A stretch of 64,000 bases of DNA from Bilabrum cf. latius (GCA_965178125.1 OZ237763.1:496001-560000); one strand, 5' to 3'. Counted from the stretch's first letter, positions 33,122 to 47,100 are shown. Numbers and translations: made by a program. The notes: generated by a model not told the origin, from the letters alone.

Positions 33122-36100
33122 ATGTCTTTGATTGTGCAAGGGGCGTCGGGATATGATATTCTGAATTAGACGATCGATGCGGATTTGTCAGGGTGTCGAC
33201 TTAACTCGTTTAGATTGCGCTAGGTTGCCCGGCTTCGACACCTTGCAGATAAACGCGATGCTTCTCTGTTAGAGTCGTTCTGTGGACTACTGGAGGCTAC
33301 TTTCTGCTGCCAATGCTGTAGTAGCGGTGAATCTAGCTTGCGTAGTTGGTCTGAAGATGGTTTGCTTGCCTGTGAAGCAGTCTCAGCGGCCCAGGCGGGC
33401 GTAGACACATTCGTAGACGCTGGGATATGCTTAAACATGAGCTTCATTACGATTTATTGGAATTTTGTATCACACGGTAAGCCACTACTTCGAGGCGCAA
33501 GGCAGCTTTCGCAAGGGATCTTGAGTATGCCCGCAGTCTCGATCGGGGCTCGGAGTAATGCTGGCAATGTCGGTTTGTGTCCTTCCGCGGCTAGCTCCAG
33601 GCTATGGCTGCACGTCAGACGCCGGAATGACCCATCAAGAGGTTTGTCCTCCCCAAATTTGGCTCGCATGTCATGGGGTAGCCTCGATCACTGGAGGCGG
33701 GCAGCTGCTCCTGGGTCGTCCGACGACCCCTTGAAGGACGGACTGGAGCGGCTGAGAGCCGTGCCATGCTCCTCCAGGACAGTCGGATTAGGACTGATGG
33801 CACGTTCCAGCTAGGGGACAGCCTTACTTGCAGCGAGAGTGCTCTCTGCAGGTGTCTTGGAGGCTGCTTGCTACAGGCAGGCTGATATCGTCGCCTCCGG
33901 CCTGGCGGTGGGGGAGCTGGATTCAATCGATCCGAAAGAAGCATCGCGGTATATGGAAGAAGACTAGTAGCTGGCACGGTGGAATGCGTGCGCCGACATT
34001 TTTGCAGATGCAGCCGCTCAAAGTCAGCTCACGGTTGCAACTAGAGCAGCAGCAGCAGCCGATGCCGACGATGCTACAGAAGACGGCAGCCGCACTGAGT
34101 CCGACGGAGCTATGCTAGTTAGCAGTGCGCAGTCATCAATTTCAGCAGTGCTACCCATAGCCTGGGGCGCGTCATCTCTTTGTATGTTTGCTTCTGCGGC
34201 TTGTCGGTTGGGTGTCCCGTCGGAGTCAAGGCACCAGACTCGAGGTGTGGAGATTGATTCGCCTCCTTTGTGCATGTGGATGTGTGTGGGTGGCTCGTCG
34301 TTATCTCCTTCTGCGGGCGAATTAGCCAGCGGCCGGCTGGCTGTGATGCAGCTGGTGCGTGTGAAGCAGAGCTCGCGAAGCACTGAGAACATCGTAACAA
34401 CCCACGGCGCCCCGGCTGGCATACCATCGGATTCCGAGCCCAGCTTATCGATCACTCCATTTTCTATGGTGTCGTTCGGGCCTGCGCAGTTGCAGCATGC
34501 CGAGCGGGCTGTGTCCGTTCGGTTAGAGACTGCGTGTCCCGTGCGTACCAAGGGTTCGAATGCGGCAAGCGACCCTGATTTGGGAAAAGGCATGCCGCCA
34601 GGCGCTCGCTAGGGTCAGTCTGGCAGCGAGTATGCAAGCAGAGTGGTCTTGAGCGGAGAGGACGAATCCGGTGGCATTGGAGAGGGCAAGGAGGAGGAGG
34701 AGGAGGGTGAAATGAAGACGAAGGCCAATAGCAACACTGGAGCTGTACCTTTGGCAATCAAGTGCCAGCCAGATGGCCCGGGCATTTGCTCGCTTTCTGC
34801 CGCTGGGCTGTCACTTTGGCAGGCACACGGACTACAGTCACCTCATCATTTGGTAGACTCCGACGGATTGACATCGCTTGACCCCGCCGTCGAGCTTGTT
34901 GGCCACGTAAGTACGAGTGACCTGCATGCGTTGACCGGCAGTAGGGCGGAGCCGTCTCGAGGATCTGTAGCCTGGCTCAAAGATGTGTGCATTTGGCTGC
35001 CAGCAGATTCGTTTGGTTCTTGCGGAGAGATTGTTTGCGTTGCGATTGGCCGGCCAGACCACGAGAATCCGCAGGCAGCCAGCGGTGCTGGGGCGGCTCC
35101 AGCTGAACTAGAAGCGCGAGCCGTGGCACTCTCTGTTGGGGATGCCGGGCACAGCAATCTATCCGATCATGTTGAGCAAGAGTATAATGATCACGGTGAA
35201 TAGGACATGCCCTCATGGGTGCTATCGGAGTCTGCTGCAGCGGGGCTTGACTACGTGGACTTGGTGCTGCCAGGGAAGCAGTCAGTGCACACGTGCCGGC
35301 TGAGCAAAGAGTCTCCAGTTGAGGTTGTGCGCAGGCTGCTGGGTGCAAGTAAAGAGAAAGCCGCATAGGAAGTTCTGTGTTCATACTTGGCCGAGCAACC
35401 TATGGGCTGGGCAGAAGTTTGGGCTGCTGCTGTTGGTTGGGATGATGTGAGGCAGGCAAACCCGCGCGCACTCCGTGTCGCCGGAGATTGCATCCTCCGA
35501 GCAGCAGCAGACACCGAAGAAGCAACCGAACGAGCTGAGGCCATTGTACACGTGGCCCCATTGTCAGAGCCCGAAGCACACGAATTGGCCCAGTGCGTTG
35601 TCGACTTCGCTGGGACTGATCGCCAGAACATGCATACCATCCCTGCATGCAAGCTAGCTGTCCGCTTTCTACGGGTGTTATCTCTGTACCGAAACCTGAG
35701 AGCTGCAGAGCGGGTACATTCTCACACAGGTGAAGCAAAGGCTGGGGCTGGGGCCGGCGGGACCTCGCCACGGAAGGCATCGTCTGGCAGCAGTGGGAGC
35801 AACGCTGGCTTTGCGACCTTTAAGCCTGGCTTGTACGTTAAGATGCGCGAGGAGCGCGTTCCTGTGATCGCCGCTGTAGTCGCATCATAGGGGGCAACTC
35901 ACGCCTTGACTTCGTTTCTGAAATCTCAGCCCAAGGCATTGGCACCTTTTCTCATGGCCGTGCTGCAATGCATCCCGGCTGGCGTCCCCGTAAGCGGCTT
36001 TGCCCACCTGCTGCCCATTCCCACAACGGACGCCGGTGAGTGTACAGTGACCTGCATGCGTGGCTTTAATGCCAGCGAGGCAGCAGGCGATCGGAACCCA

Positions 36101-39100
36101 CTCCAGCTGACTTGGGCAAAGGCAGGCGATGCTGCCCAGCCGGAGTATCCCGGAGCCTCGCGCGATCCAGAGCTACTGGTCGCAGATCTGATTTCGATCT
36201 TGCACCGCACTGATCTTAGCGAGGGAGCTCTGGCAGGACTCGTTGCGGCGCACAGCGACCCCGACGTTCTGGCTGAGTGGTACATCTCTCGGGCAATTCA
36301 GATCGACGAAGAGGGCGGGTCGCTTGACGCCTCGTGTGCCATCCTCATGTACGGCTCAGAGTCGGTTCGAGCGTCTGCAGCGGCAACACGGAAAATTCAA
36401 GACGTGCTCAAGCAGGCAGCGAGGCTCTACCACGTGTGCTCGTCGATGTCGGCATTCCAGTCCGTTGGCTTGGGACAGTGGCTCAGCTCCCCGCAGGAGG
36501 GTCGGTGCTCGCTGCTGCTGCGCGGATGCACGCCCGGATCTGCACGAGCTGTCTTCAAGACTCGCCTGCTGCCGCTGCTGTCATTGTCTTCGACGCGCTA
36601 TGGAAGGCACACGCTCACGTTTTAGGGCGAATCTGTCGACCTCTCTGCCCTTGCTATCGACAGGTCCAAGGACCAGCGAGAGGAGGACTGCTTGGCCATG
36701 CAGCGCGCTGTGGCCGTCAAGCTGTGTGGCAGACTCGAAGATGAAGCCAGAGTAATTCAAGAAGATTCCATTGAGATTCATCAAAGTTCGGCAGGGCAGG
36801 CTTCCAGCGCTGCTTCCAATCCGTTCGACACCGTCAGGATCGTTCTGCAGCTAGTGGATCCGGGCCAGCCGCTAGACACCGTACCGAGCATAGATTTTGC
36901 CATGTTGTTGTGTGTAGCGGTTGCAAAGAAGCTCTTGCGCCTGTTTTACGACACGCCAGCTAATAGGTAGCACCTGCGACAGTCACTGCTGGAGTCGGCT
37001 GCAGCGGTGCTGGAGAGCGCCCCGGATGGTCTCCTGGTCGGAGCCGCAGGTGGCAGCATAGAAACCGTTCGGTTAGGTGCACTAGATAGCAGCAGCACTT
37101 TCTCCGATGCGCGCACGCTAGTCTCAATGGTCTCAGAGATTCGGACGCTCCAGTCGTCCCCTAGGTCTAAGCTTCGCGCGATCAGGGCAAGTATGCAGCA
37201 ACAGCTATCCACGCTGCGAACCAGGGAAAGGTATGGCCTCCGGTCTGACGGAATTGATGAGAGCATAGATCGCGTTGCGGAGACAGCCGTCGTGAAGCTA
37301 GATGTAGAGAGGTGCCGAGCTCCTGTTGGTCTGCACCGGGCAGCTGCGTCTTTGCTGGACGCACTGTTGCAACTTGTTCCCAGCTGCTCTTAGGTTCGCT
37401 CGGATGATGCTAGGGGGCTGTATTTCATTGTGGAGACAGTATGCGGAGAGTTGGAATCGGGATCAGATCAGAAAACGGTAGAGACAAGCGTAAGGGACGC
37501 AGCATTACTTGTAGACGCCCGATGCAACCCGTCCAGCAGTGCAGGCAGTGGCGTTGTGGATCTGACTTTGTGCAAGCAATGGGTCCTGTTTCAAAGCATG
37601 GCGATTCACTGCAGCTAGGGACGCTTTTCAGTTGCTTCAAAGCTTGCAAATGCTTGCGATACAGACGTGGAGCGGACATGCGCAGCCGCTGGTGCATGCG
37701 CGGCAGCAGCCAACCTACTGGTCGCGAGGGAGGGAGCGTGCGAGGCGGCTAGGCTGCATCCCGGGCTGCAATCTCACTGCGAGCCGGCGTGCTTGCGCGG
37801 GGCTTTGCGGTCCATCCAGTCCGCAGAACTTGCATCGTCAGCTCTGTCGAGTATCACTGGGGGCGAGAGCCACGGCTAGATGGCATAGAGTATTTTGGCG
37901 ATGGGCCGTGTGGCTGTTGTTCTTCAGATTCTCGGGCTGTCAATGAAACCCCTGCGCTCGATTCGGACAGGTGTGGTGGGCCTCAACCAAGTTACGGCAG
38001 AGATGGCGTAGGAATTTGCGAGCCGAGGTGCGTGTCCCGGCTGGTCCCGGCTGGAGTGGCTGCCCGGGGGTTATTCCAGGATAGAGGAGGCCGCGTCGAT
38101 GAATCTCGCGTCAGTGGCAATAGCCCATACCTAGATTGGACGACGTCAGTGTGCCGACTCCAGCAGTGACGGCGCTACCGCACTCACAGCAGCTATCGAT
38201 CAAGCCGAGCATTCCTTGTCCATGCTGCACGGTGAACTGTCGAATCCACACGCAGCCTACTTGCGGGCAGGTAGCAGCGACAACAACGAGGAGGGGGGCG
38301 GGATCGCTGCCATTTCCAGCGTTGCAACTACGATTGGGTCTGCCGTGAGCCAACGCATTGCAGGGGTGGCGGCAGCAGTATCACAGCGGCTATCGAATCC
38401 GGAGCAAGCCCCCGAGAACGACAACGAGGATGGTGCAGCAAGCACATAGGGTGGCACGAATGGATAGTAGCACAGCGGGTACGTGCCGGGCCAGGGCCTT
38501 ACTAGCTTGGTGGGCGATCTGCTTGGAAGTGTGACGATCGGTGGGAGAACCATCAGTAGTGCAATGCACCTGGATCGGTTTGGCTCCGCTGTGGCCGGCA
38601 TGGGCAGCATGGCGCTGCAAGCTGCTACCACAGCACTGGCGAGCGATGGCAGTGCAGCCGCCGAAGAGGGGCTGGACCAGAGGTCAGCAGGGGTGATTCT
38701 GATCGAAAAAATATACGAGCAAGGCCTGGATACCGAACCGAATCCCTTTGATGTGAGTTTGGCTGAAGATCCCGTGGAAATGCCTGACAAGGATGCGGTG
38801 CAACAATGTTTGGCCCCGTTCAGGGAAGTTGCTCGACTGCTGCAGATCGCACAACGACGGGTCGCTTCGACTGCACTTGAACCCCATCGGGCAGACCACT
38901 GGGAAGCCTTTGCGTGTAGTAAGGCTTGCAAGATACTGTAGCTGCAATCTCCCGCCCCAGGCAGCGGGATGCCGCCCGTGGATGTTATTTTATCCATGCG
39001 GCCGAATAGGCACACGATCGAGGACCAGCCCATGGACCCGTCGTTTGAGACATACCAAAACAGCTGGATCGCGGCAACTGGCAGAATCGATCCTGATGCT

Positions 39101-42100
39101 CGGCCGCAAGAAGTGCTATTGCATGTGCAGGCTCTCCTTGCCCCGTGTGCAGCGGGAGGGGCATCCCTCGCGGGCGGATTCGACGCGCACGCGTCCTATG
39201 TGACTCGACGCGACGCTCTCTCCGCATTTCGGTCGATGAACCGGCATGCCGAACTTGCCGAGTAGGAAGACGCGAGGCACGGTATCGCACTGGCCCTGTC
39301 ACTGTCAGATCATGCAGCCGCTGGCGCTTGCTTCGCAACCATAGCCGAGCCTTTCCGCTGGCTTCGTTTGGCAGCCGCTGCAGTGCTCGACCTCGTCCTT
39401 CGTTGCGATGTAGCGATCCTGTAGTCATCTAGTCCCAAGAAGCTGGAAGTTGCGGCAAAGTCGTACGTGCAGCCCGCAGCGGCTTCAGGTGCAGAGGTTA
39501 GCGAATTGGCTGCGGTGCATGCTGAAGCCAGCGAGGCGATTGTGGCGTTGGCTGCATTGAGGCTCGCTGCTGGGGACATAGCCTCACGGTTTGGCTGCTT
39601 TGCCGTTGGATTGCTTGGAAGCAAGACCGTGTCTCAGTCTGGGGCCCGTGTCCCGCCAAGGGTAGTACCTGGCAGCGTTCAAGTAGCTGAAGGTCGGGCA
39701 AGACTGCTAGGGCCTGGCTTGGACGCTCCTGACTTTGATGGAGGGTGGATCGAAGGTGCACAGTCTGCCATCCGTTGCATGACTGGAGATTCAGTTCTGG
39801 TACTTTGTCAGGGAGTTGAAGATGACTTGCTCCGCGTTCGTGGCGGCATGGATAGCTAGCCTGGGCCTTTGGAGCACGCACGTGTAGCCGCGGACGATAC
39901 TTAGGCCCATCGGTAGGACGAACTTGACATGGAGACACTTGGCGAGGACGATCTGAGACAGGTCATTGCAGCGGCAGGATCGACGAGCATGCCCGTGCCG
40001 AGTCTTCTCAGTGCACTGACGTACGCAAGGATGACTGCGCCTGGAAGCACTTAGTCTCAATTTCATCTAGTAATTAGTTCGCTGTTAGCCGGAATAAGGA
40101 GAAACGATGACCAGCCGCTGCCCCATGCGCCATCTCCGGCACCAGGACCGGTGCCTAGCATATCACCAAAGACTAGCGAGTCTGTGGCTGGAACAGCCCA
40201 GCGACAAGCCATCGAGAGGGTCGGGTGTCGCGCTGCCTTGGTTGCGTGCGGGCTGCTGCTTGAGGAGGCGGAGGGTTCGGATCGCCCAGGACTGCCATTG
40301 GTAGGTCGCGGAGCTGGGCAGGTTGGAGATGCGGAGAAACTGGCAATGCAAGCGGCCTCGCTCGCGTTGTAGCACGGTTCGGAGTAGCTCAGGATAATCC
40401 TACTCCGGTCATTTCAATGTGCATGCTGCTTTGTGCACGGGACTGTCCGCTCCGCATCGATTGCAAGAAGTGCACTCTCGGTCTTGCTCCATGTCTTGCC
40501 TCCAGAGGTGCGCTCAGACTGCGCCAGTCGACTTGGTGAGCAGCTACCGCCGCACTCACCTGATAGCATGGAGGAGAGCCGCCTTGTGCACGCACTTAGG
40601 GAGGCTGTGGCTGGCTTAGGCGAGGACAACCTGCGCAGCTTACTGTCAAGTGTTTCTCTCACTGGGCTAGTTGCGTGCCCGGCACGCACTGGATGTGCGA
40701 TTTCGGGGTCATGTTCTAAACTTATTCCGATCTGCACGCCTGCTTTGATTGGTGTGTAGGGGTGGTGCGACGATCTTCACAAGATGACCCGTGGTGCTGC
40801 TGCAGGCTCAACAGCAGTTAAGCCAGCTGTGAGTGGGAGGCAAAGCGTTCTTGAGATTGTTGGCGTCCGGGCAGTGATCCGTATCATGGGCAAAACGGCT
40901 GAGCCAGCGGCCCTCCGCCCTTGGCTACATGGCGGACACGAAGAGCCGGAGGCAGAAGAGGCAACGAATCCTGGTTTTGGCGTAATGAGCGCCGGGGACC
41001 TGCCTGCTTTAGGGCGCAGCATGCTCATGAATGCACTTCAATGCGCCGCGCTGCCTGCAGTTGGGGCCCTGGCCAAATCACTGGCCAGACTGAGCCTCAG
41101 CCTATCTAAAGCCGTCGACGACGGTCACCAAGAGGAGGCTCGCAAAGAGCACGGTCGATCGGCGCAGCGCGCGCTGCTAGAGTGCTGGGCCACTGCCAGT
41201 TGTAGCATGTGGTCTCGAGGGCAACATGAGGTTGCTGCGCCGCTAGATTGCGCCGGCTCTGTGGCGGCCACGGCTGGCAAATTGATCGCTGCTCGACGGA
41301 TGCCGATGGATGCGCTGCCCCGACTCGCATGGCTCTGCGGCTTACTTCCTCCCTGCAGTGCAATTTTGAAGAAGATTGGGATGCCACAGGCCTGCGAGGC
41401 GACCGTTTCCAGCGCCTGGATCGAGCCGATATCGGTCGTGCAGGCTGCAACACTTGAGGCAAGGCCTTCAGTTGACTGGTCTCGCGCGTCCAAATCGCTC
41501 ATGAACGCGATTCGCACCGCCGCATGCTCCGTGATCGGCCGTGATCCCTCGGACGAAGCAGCATCCAAGCACCCGAGGCTGCTCGCGGCGTACATTGCGT
41601 CGACCGCCCAGCTTCGTGCCATTGCCGCGCTGGATGGCTGCATGCAAGGTGGCAGGGCAGATTTAGCGCATATCATTCCTGCCATCGCGGCAATTTCCAG
41701 CAGATTGCGCGCTTCAGTGCCCGGCCATGACGCCAGTGGAGATATTGGGGTACAAACCGCGGCCACAGGCAGTGGTACACTAGTTGTACCGGACCTGTTT
41801 GGCGGGGTTGGGGTTGCCCAAGCCGCTGTGCTGCTCGGTCTTTCCGATGAGGATGCCAGCGCTCTGGTCGAGGCCTTCAGTGGGCCTGAAGGTACGAGCT
41901 AGCTGCAAGAAGCAAAGCTTCGCCTCGCTACTGCCTCGCTATCTGCGTGCATTCTAGGCGCATCGAAAGAGCTAGATACACCAAACGCGGGTGGCCGCCT
42001 CGACGGTGCCGGCCAAGGAAGCGAGTCATTGCACGACACATTGAATTTGCTTGAGCTGCTGTGCTCCGAGCAAATCACATCTGCTTCAGCAATTGCTTCC

Positions 42101-44566
42101 ATTCCTACTGTTTGCCGTGAGGTCGGGAACTGGGTACGTAGCCTTGGCAGTGGGTGCGAGGCTCCCGTCGATTCTGGCGCGGCTGACTGCGTAAAGGATG
42201 TAGGACCAACAGGGCATATCCTAGATCTGGCACACAAGCTGCTCAGTATCATTGCTGGTGCCAGTGGGGACAATGCCAAGGCAGCCAGGCGTGCGCTCGT
42301 GTCTCTGATTGAAACCGTGCAGCCGGAATCCGCTAAACCTGGTGGTGGTGACAGCGCGCCAGGCAGCAGTGCCCTTGCCGATGCCAAGAGACGAGATCGA
42401 GTGGATGAGTTGCTCAGTTTGGTAGGTCTACGAGGCTCAAGCAACATCGTCTCGTGGCTCTCAACCGGCGCACTGCCGCCCATTGAGCACGCAGATCGCG
42501 ACGGACTCAGCGCTGGCGCAGCCGGGCAGGCAGACCAAGCCGGGCCGAGTGCCGGAGGTAGCCTTGTCGATGGGCACGAGGCAAGCTTGGAGCTTGAGCG
42601 CGCGCTCAATACGGTAAACAGTGAAACTGCCGATGCGGCTGAAGCCACCGACGCGACTTGGAAACGGCTTGCTGCTCGATGCGCACTAATCGCTTGGCTG
42701 CTGACGGGCTAGTCAACATCGGACACTACTGTAGCATTGGACAGCCTGCGCTGCATAGCCAGTGCGTCCGCAGGAGACGCATCGGGTGCCGAGTAGCTTG
42801 CTATTGGCGCTGTTGCCCCGATGCATGGCTGCCTGCTCGCGATGAGCACACGGCTGGGCAGCTCCCAAAGTCTCGGTGCTCGACGACTCAAGGTGGACGT
42901 GTAGGTCGTAGTGGAGCTGCAGACGACCATCCTGCGGCTCCTGCTGCAAGAACTAGCGCAGATTGGGTCGAGCGACGGAGCTAAGGATGGTGGTACATAG
43001 CCAGCGGCTTCGATCGATGTAGAATTGTGTGTGTGCGCCCGTCAAGCATGCGAGGCGATCGTGCTCCTCGGTGAGCTGCAGCACGGCGAGGTGGAGCCCG
43101 ATGCGCGCGAGTAGCTGCTGCTGCTGGCAATGAATGCCCTTGCTATGGCCACCAGGGATGGGACAGAGGCTCTGCCGGCCACTGCTGCTGTCGTCGCGGG
43201 TCTTGCTCTCTGGCTAGGGATGCGGGGCGGGGCGGACGGGTCGGTACCCTCGGACCTGCGGCGGCCTATCGATGACGCCCTGTTCGACTCATCATCGGCG
43301 GCCGCAGAGATGCTCTAGAGGGACGCAGGCTCCTCTCTGGAGTCGTGTGCGCTAGCAGGTGCGGTCACGTACGCTGCCATGCTGGTTGGAGTCGGCATGC
43401 TCAGCGAAGTCAGTCCAGCATCCATGCAGTCCGTGCTCAAGTGCATCCCACTCGCAGCAGGCGGGTGGGCCTGCGGGAGCCTGGAGGGTCTCTCTGTGGG
43501 AGCCATGGGCTGCGGCTTGCTGCTGTGCGAGCTCGTCCTGTCTGGGAGCGTCGATACTGCTGCTGACGCGGCTTTCCCCGTGGACTCCAGCACTGACGGA
43601 GGCCAGAGTCCCAGTGGCTCTGACTAGGTGCCCAGCGACTCGGATTCGCTCCGCTACCACAAGATCCGAGGGATGCTTCATTGGCTACTGCAACTCCAAA
43701 GCGACAGTGCACAACCGGGGGTCGCACAGACCGCTTGGGCAGGCAGCCGCACAGTGAGTCTGCTGCAGTCGTTGGCGGGCAGCACAGGGATGCTTGCCCT
43801 TCAGAAAGTAGATGCCGTGAGGGCGCGCGTGATCGAGGCAGAGAGGGCGGCGGGGGAGAGAGCGGCCGCTGCTCAGGCCGCCTTTGCCGCGGCCAAGGAG
43901 AGCTCCTCGGGCATGATCAGCTGGCTCTCCAGCTCTGTGTAGGCCGCTGCCGAGTCTGCTTTCGGTGGGGGTGAGCACGCAGGCGATACTGGGGCTGGCT
44001 TGAAAGCCGGTGTACCTACTAGTGCTATCGGTAGTGGCACAAGCGGGGCTGAAGGATCGACTGGGGCGGGTTCAGGTCAATCCTCATCGCGTGGAGTTGA
44101 AGGCGCTGGAAGGGCTCCCAGCCAGCGCTCTGGTGCATTGCTTCGGTCTGTGGAGGGTGTGCTGTAGCCTTCGCCTGGTCTCAGATAGCCTGCTACCTCT
44201 CATTTTGCAATCGGGGGGGACGGGTTGGGAAGCGCCGAAGCTGGGACTCTTGGGGTTCGTGCACAGGCAAGCGAGACTCGGGGCGATGATGCAGACGCTG
44301 ACAATGCTGACGATGGCTGGGGAGAAGATTGGGGCGATGAGCCTGCGAATGAAGGGCTTGGTTCTACTCGTGCAAGTGGGCCCGGTGCCGCGATGGATCC
44401 GGATGCGAGTGCGAGGGAGGGGCAGCAACGAGTTGGACAGTTGGTCAACACGGGGTCTGGTTCCGCCACAGGTGACTCCACGACCAAGCCTGGGAGTGCT
44501 GCACAGACAGGGGGGTCGATTTCAGTCGATGATCCAGATCTGACTTTTGATGATGACGACTGGTGA
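33122..44566 (+). CDS. Giant helical protein, candidate Sec39/NBAS-type tether subunit
   Basis: One plus frame runs about 11.4 kb (about 3,815 codons) from ATG 33122 to TGA 44564-44566 with many in-frame TAGs. These include two adjacent ones at 33965-33970 and others at 33812, 41900, 43940, 44164 and 44188. The protein is Ala/Leu-rich and largely helical. Around 36278 it reads LAEWYISRAIQIDEEGGSLD, which resembles the WY-RA-ID-G-LD signature of Sec39-domain proteins (yeast Sec39, animal NBAS, plant MIP2). Those belong to the Dsl1/NRZ complex that tethers Golgi-derived vesicles at the ER. A preceding stretch ending in FAHLLPIP also fits. The C-terminus is acidic with Trp (DGWGEDWGDE, then DDDDW). 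It is longer than NBAS is usually. A small intron near 33478-33537 is possible. The ORF is very well supported; the family name is tentative. Confidence 0.6.
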
Positions 44567-44625
44567 GTTGGGTGCAGTTTGCTCTGCGTCGAATCTTTAC
44601 TTTATAGACGCTTCTCATCTTCAAC

Positions 44626-47100
44626 ATGGAGTTTGAATGTGTAGCAACCCAGCAGAAAGTCAAGGTGGATCATACCGACTCCACACGGTCGGCTGCAATG
44701 CAGCAGGCACAGGAACTCTGTTTCGCACAAGGTGCAAAGATTCGTCTTTCCTTTAATCCTCGGTAGGTTTCGGACCACATCCTCGACTATCTGAGCGGCT
44801 GGCTCAGCTCTTGTGGATGTGTAGAGTATCTTTATATATCTGGATATTATCCGGGTGAATAGGATAGCTCCAGTGCTCTGTGCACCTGCCTTGCATCGTT
44901 GCAATGCTCTGCGCCCAGGCTGCTCAAAATTGATGTTGGGAACTGCAGCGTTCTCTCTGAAGATGAGAAGGCCATGGAGAGCGTGTGTGTCTTAATTAAG
45001 CGTGCTACTGCACTGAGAGAGCTGGTGTTTCCTGTTGGTGACATCGCCGTCCAACAGCAACCCGTATCGCTCGTTAGTCCCTCTGTTGAACGTTTGCAGC
45101 TAGTCGCTGGCAACCTCACGCAAATCAGGGATACGGGAACACCGGATTTACACCTAGCAAGCTGTATGGGCAAGTTTCCCCGCTTGAAATATGTCGGACT
45201 CGACTACTATGGACGAGGAATGGCGGCCTTCCTTGAGCGACTTCTCAGCACCACTCGAACGATCGAGTCCCTCCGAACTGCAGGACTATCTGCCTTGGAT
45301 CAACCAGCGAACTGCCCTGTAGCACTGTGGGACGCTATTGCTACTAATTCATCGCTTGTAGAGGTGGACTGCGAAGGCGTGGTGCCAAGCAACACGGCCG
45401 GTTGCGAGGCCATGCGCAAAGCACTCGCTGCTCACCCCAACCTCAGTGCCCTCACGCTGCGGCATATCGGGAATTATTGTGAAACAGAGGGGTGCATTTA
45501 GCCTGTCAGAGACGGCCTGGAATTAAACCCCCGTGCCAAGCTCCGTGACCTGATCATCGGTCACCACTACCCGCAAAACGAGGACAAGGCCGTCGAAGGG
45601 CTCGCCGGCCATCTGCCTTCGATCCGGTCGCTTAAGCTTCAGCTCCCGCGTCTCCAAAGCATGTAGGCCCTTGCACGTGGACTGCATAGCATCACTTCCC
45701 GGCTCGAGTGTATTGAAGCGTACGGGGCGCAGGATCTACCAGCCGATGCCGCTAGCCATGAACAGCTTGCCGAAGGTCTTGAGGCCTGTCCCACTCTGAA
45801 GCGGGTCAAGCTGACAATGGAGTACCATGCAGAAGATGCCAAGCTTGCTGCATACACAGCAGCCATGCGTTCGAGTACGATCGAGCACATCGATTTGAGG
45901 GGCTACGATTACTTCTCTCTGGCCGACAAGATATTGGCCTTCGGCCAAGCGGCTGCCAACGACACCGTGACGTACCTCGACCTGGAGTATTTTGCGGATC
46001 ACCATGCGCCACTTTATCGCCTACTAACCCAGAATGTGTCCTTAAATCACATTCAACGCTGCTGTGCGGGTCTGTCGCCCGAAGAAGGGCAAGGGCAAAG
46101 AGGCAGGTTTCTGCAAGCTTTGGGAATGAACCGCGGACTCTGCTCTATCAGTGTCTAGCTACTGGGGTATCAGGATGGGGCTGGCCCCGTGTGCGAAATG
46201 CTAAAATCCAACATAACGCTCCAGAATGTCGGTATTAGTGGCTTTACTCTGAAGGAGGAGGAGGTGGGCTAGCTGATGGCGTGTATTAGAGCACACTGCC
46301 CTGGCCTGAAGCAGCTGCACATCCCAGACATGGTCTCGGATACCGAGACTCCGATGCTAGCGCAGGCCGCTGTTTAGTCCGACCGTTCCGACGTGGTGCA
46401 CGATTGGATAAAGGTCGACCCTCTAGCAGAGCGGGCTGCGTGCGTTCTGCGCCTGCTTGCCAATCCTGAGCTGTGCCGAAGTCTGGACCAGCCCATGGCC
46501 ATACAATATTGCGCAAGAGCTTTCGGGCTCGCGGTGGAAGCCGACAATCCCGCCGATGTGATTCTGGTCAGCCAGGCCCTGCTAGACCTGGCAGGGGTGA
46601 GCAGGATCCAAGACAATGGAGTGGCCATGCCGGTTGGGGTCGATGGCAAGACACCCATACTAGCGTGCGGCCCCGCGGCTGGTTCGCAGAAAGTGCTGCA
46701 GTTGATCCGGGGTTCGAACATGTACACCCACGCGGGACGTGTGGTCAAGGGCAGGTACGGGCTTCGCAGGGAAGACGCCGGCGGGAGGTGGGCAGGGGCC
46801 GCGAAGAGGTGCCAGAGATTCCTGGAGGCTTCGGTGGGGTGGCGTCGCGACCGACTGCTGCAGTGGCGCAGGGCACTGCGGGCCAAGCGGGATGCTACGA
46901 TGGTCTTCCAGGCGGCGAGGGATGGGCGGCCTCTGGAACTGGGAAAGCGACTGAGGCTGGGGAAGCTGGCAGGAGGTCTGGACATGGAGGGCGAGGTGGA
47001 GCACGATGGCGTGAGCATCCGCGTGACCGCGAGGGAAGCCGCCCTCATGAAGGGACACATGGAGTGCGCGGAGCTGATCCGGGAGGCTACTGAGCGGTAA
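44626..47100 (+). CDS. Leucine-rich repeat / ankyrin modular protein
   Basis: A single frame from ATG 44626 to TAA 47098-47100 (about 824 residues), with TAGs read as Gln at 44764, 44860, 45499, 45664, 46156, 46270 and 46375. Residues up to about 580 form irregular leucine-rich repeats of the RNI type (LLKIDVGNCSVLS, then LKYVGLDYYGRG, VTYLDLEYFADH, LKQLHIPDM). The rest is ankyrin-like (DGKTPILACGPAAGSQKVLQ). The last 110 residues match the C-terminal module of the ankyrin genes at 13-17 kb (VFQAA, GRPLEL, KRLRLG, LAGGL). It starts only 59 bp after the stop of the preceding giant gene. Function unknown; LRR plus ankyrin suggests protein recognition. No catalytic domain is seen. Confidence 0.75.

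Noticed and set aside
17937-47100. Interpretation as many short genes or decaying pseudogenes broken by TAG
   Set aside because: Pseudogenes collect all three stops and frameshifts. Here only TAG occurs, frames never shift over 10-15 kb, and domains on both sides of each TAG are intact.
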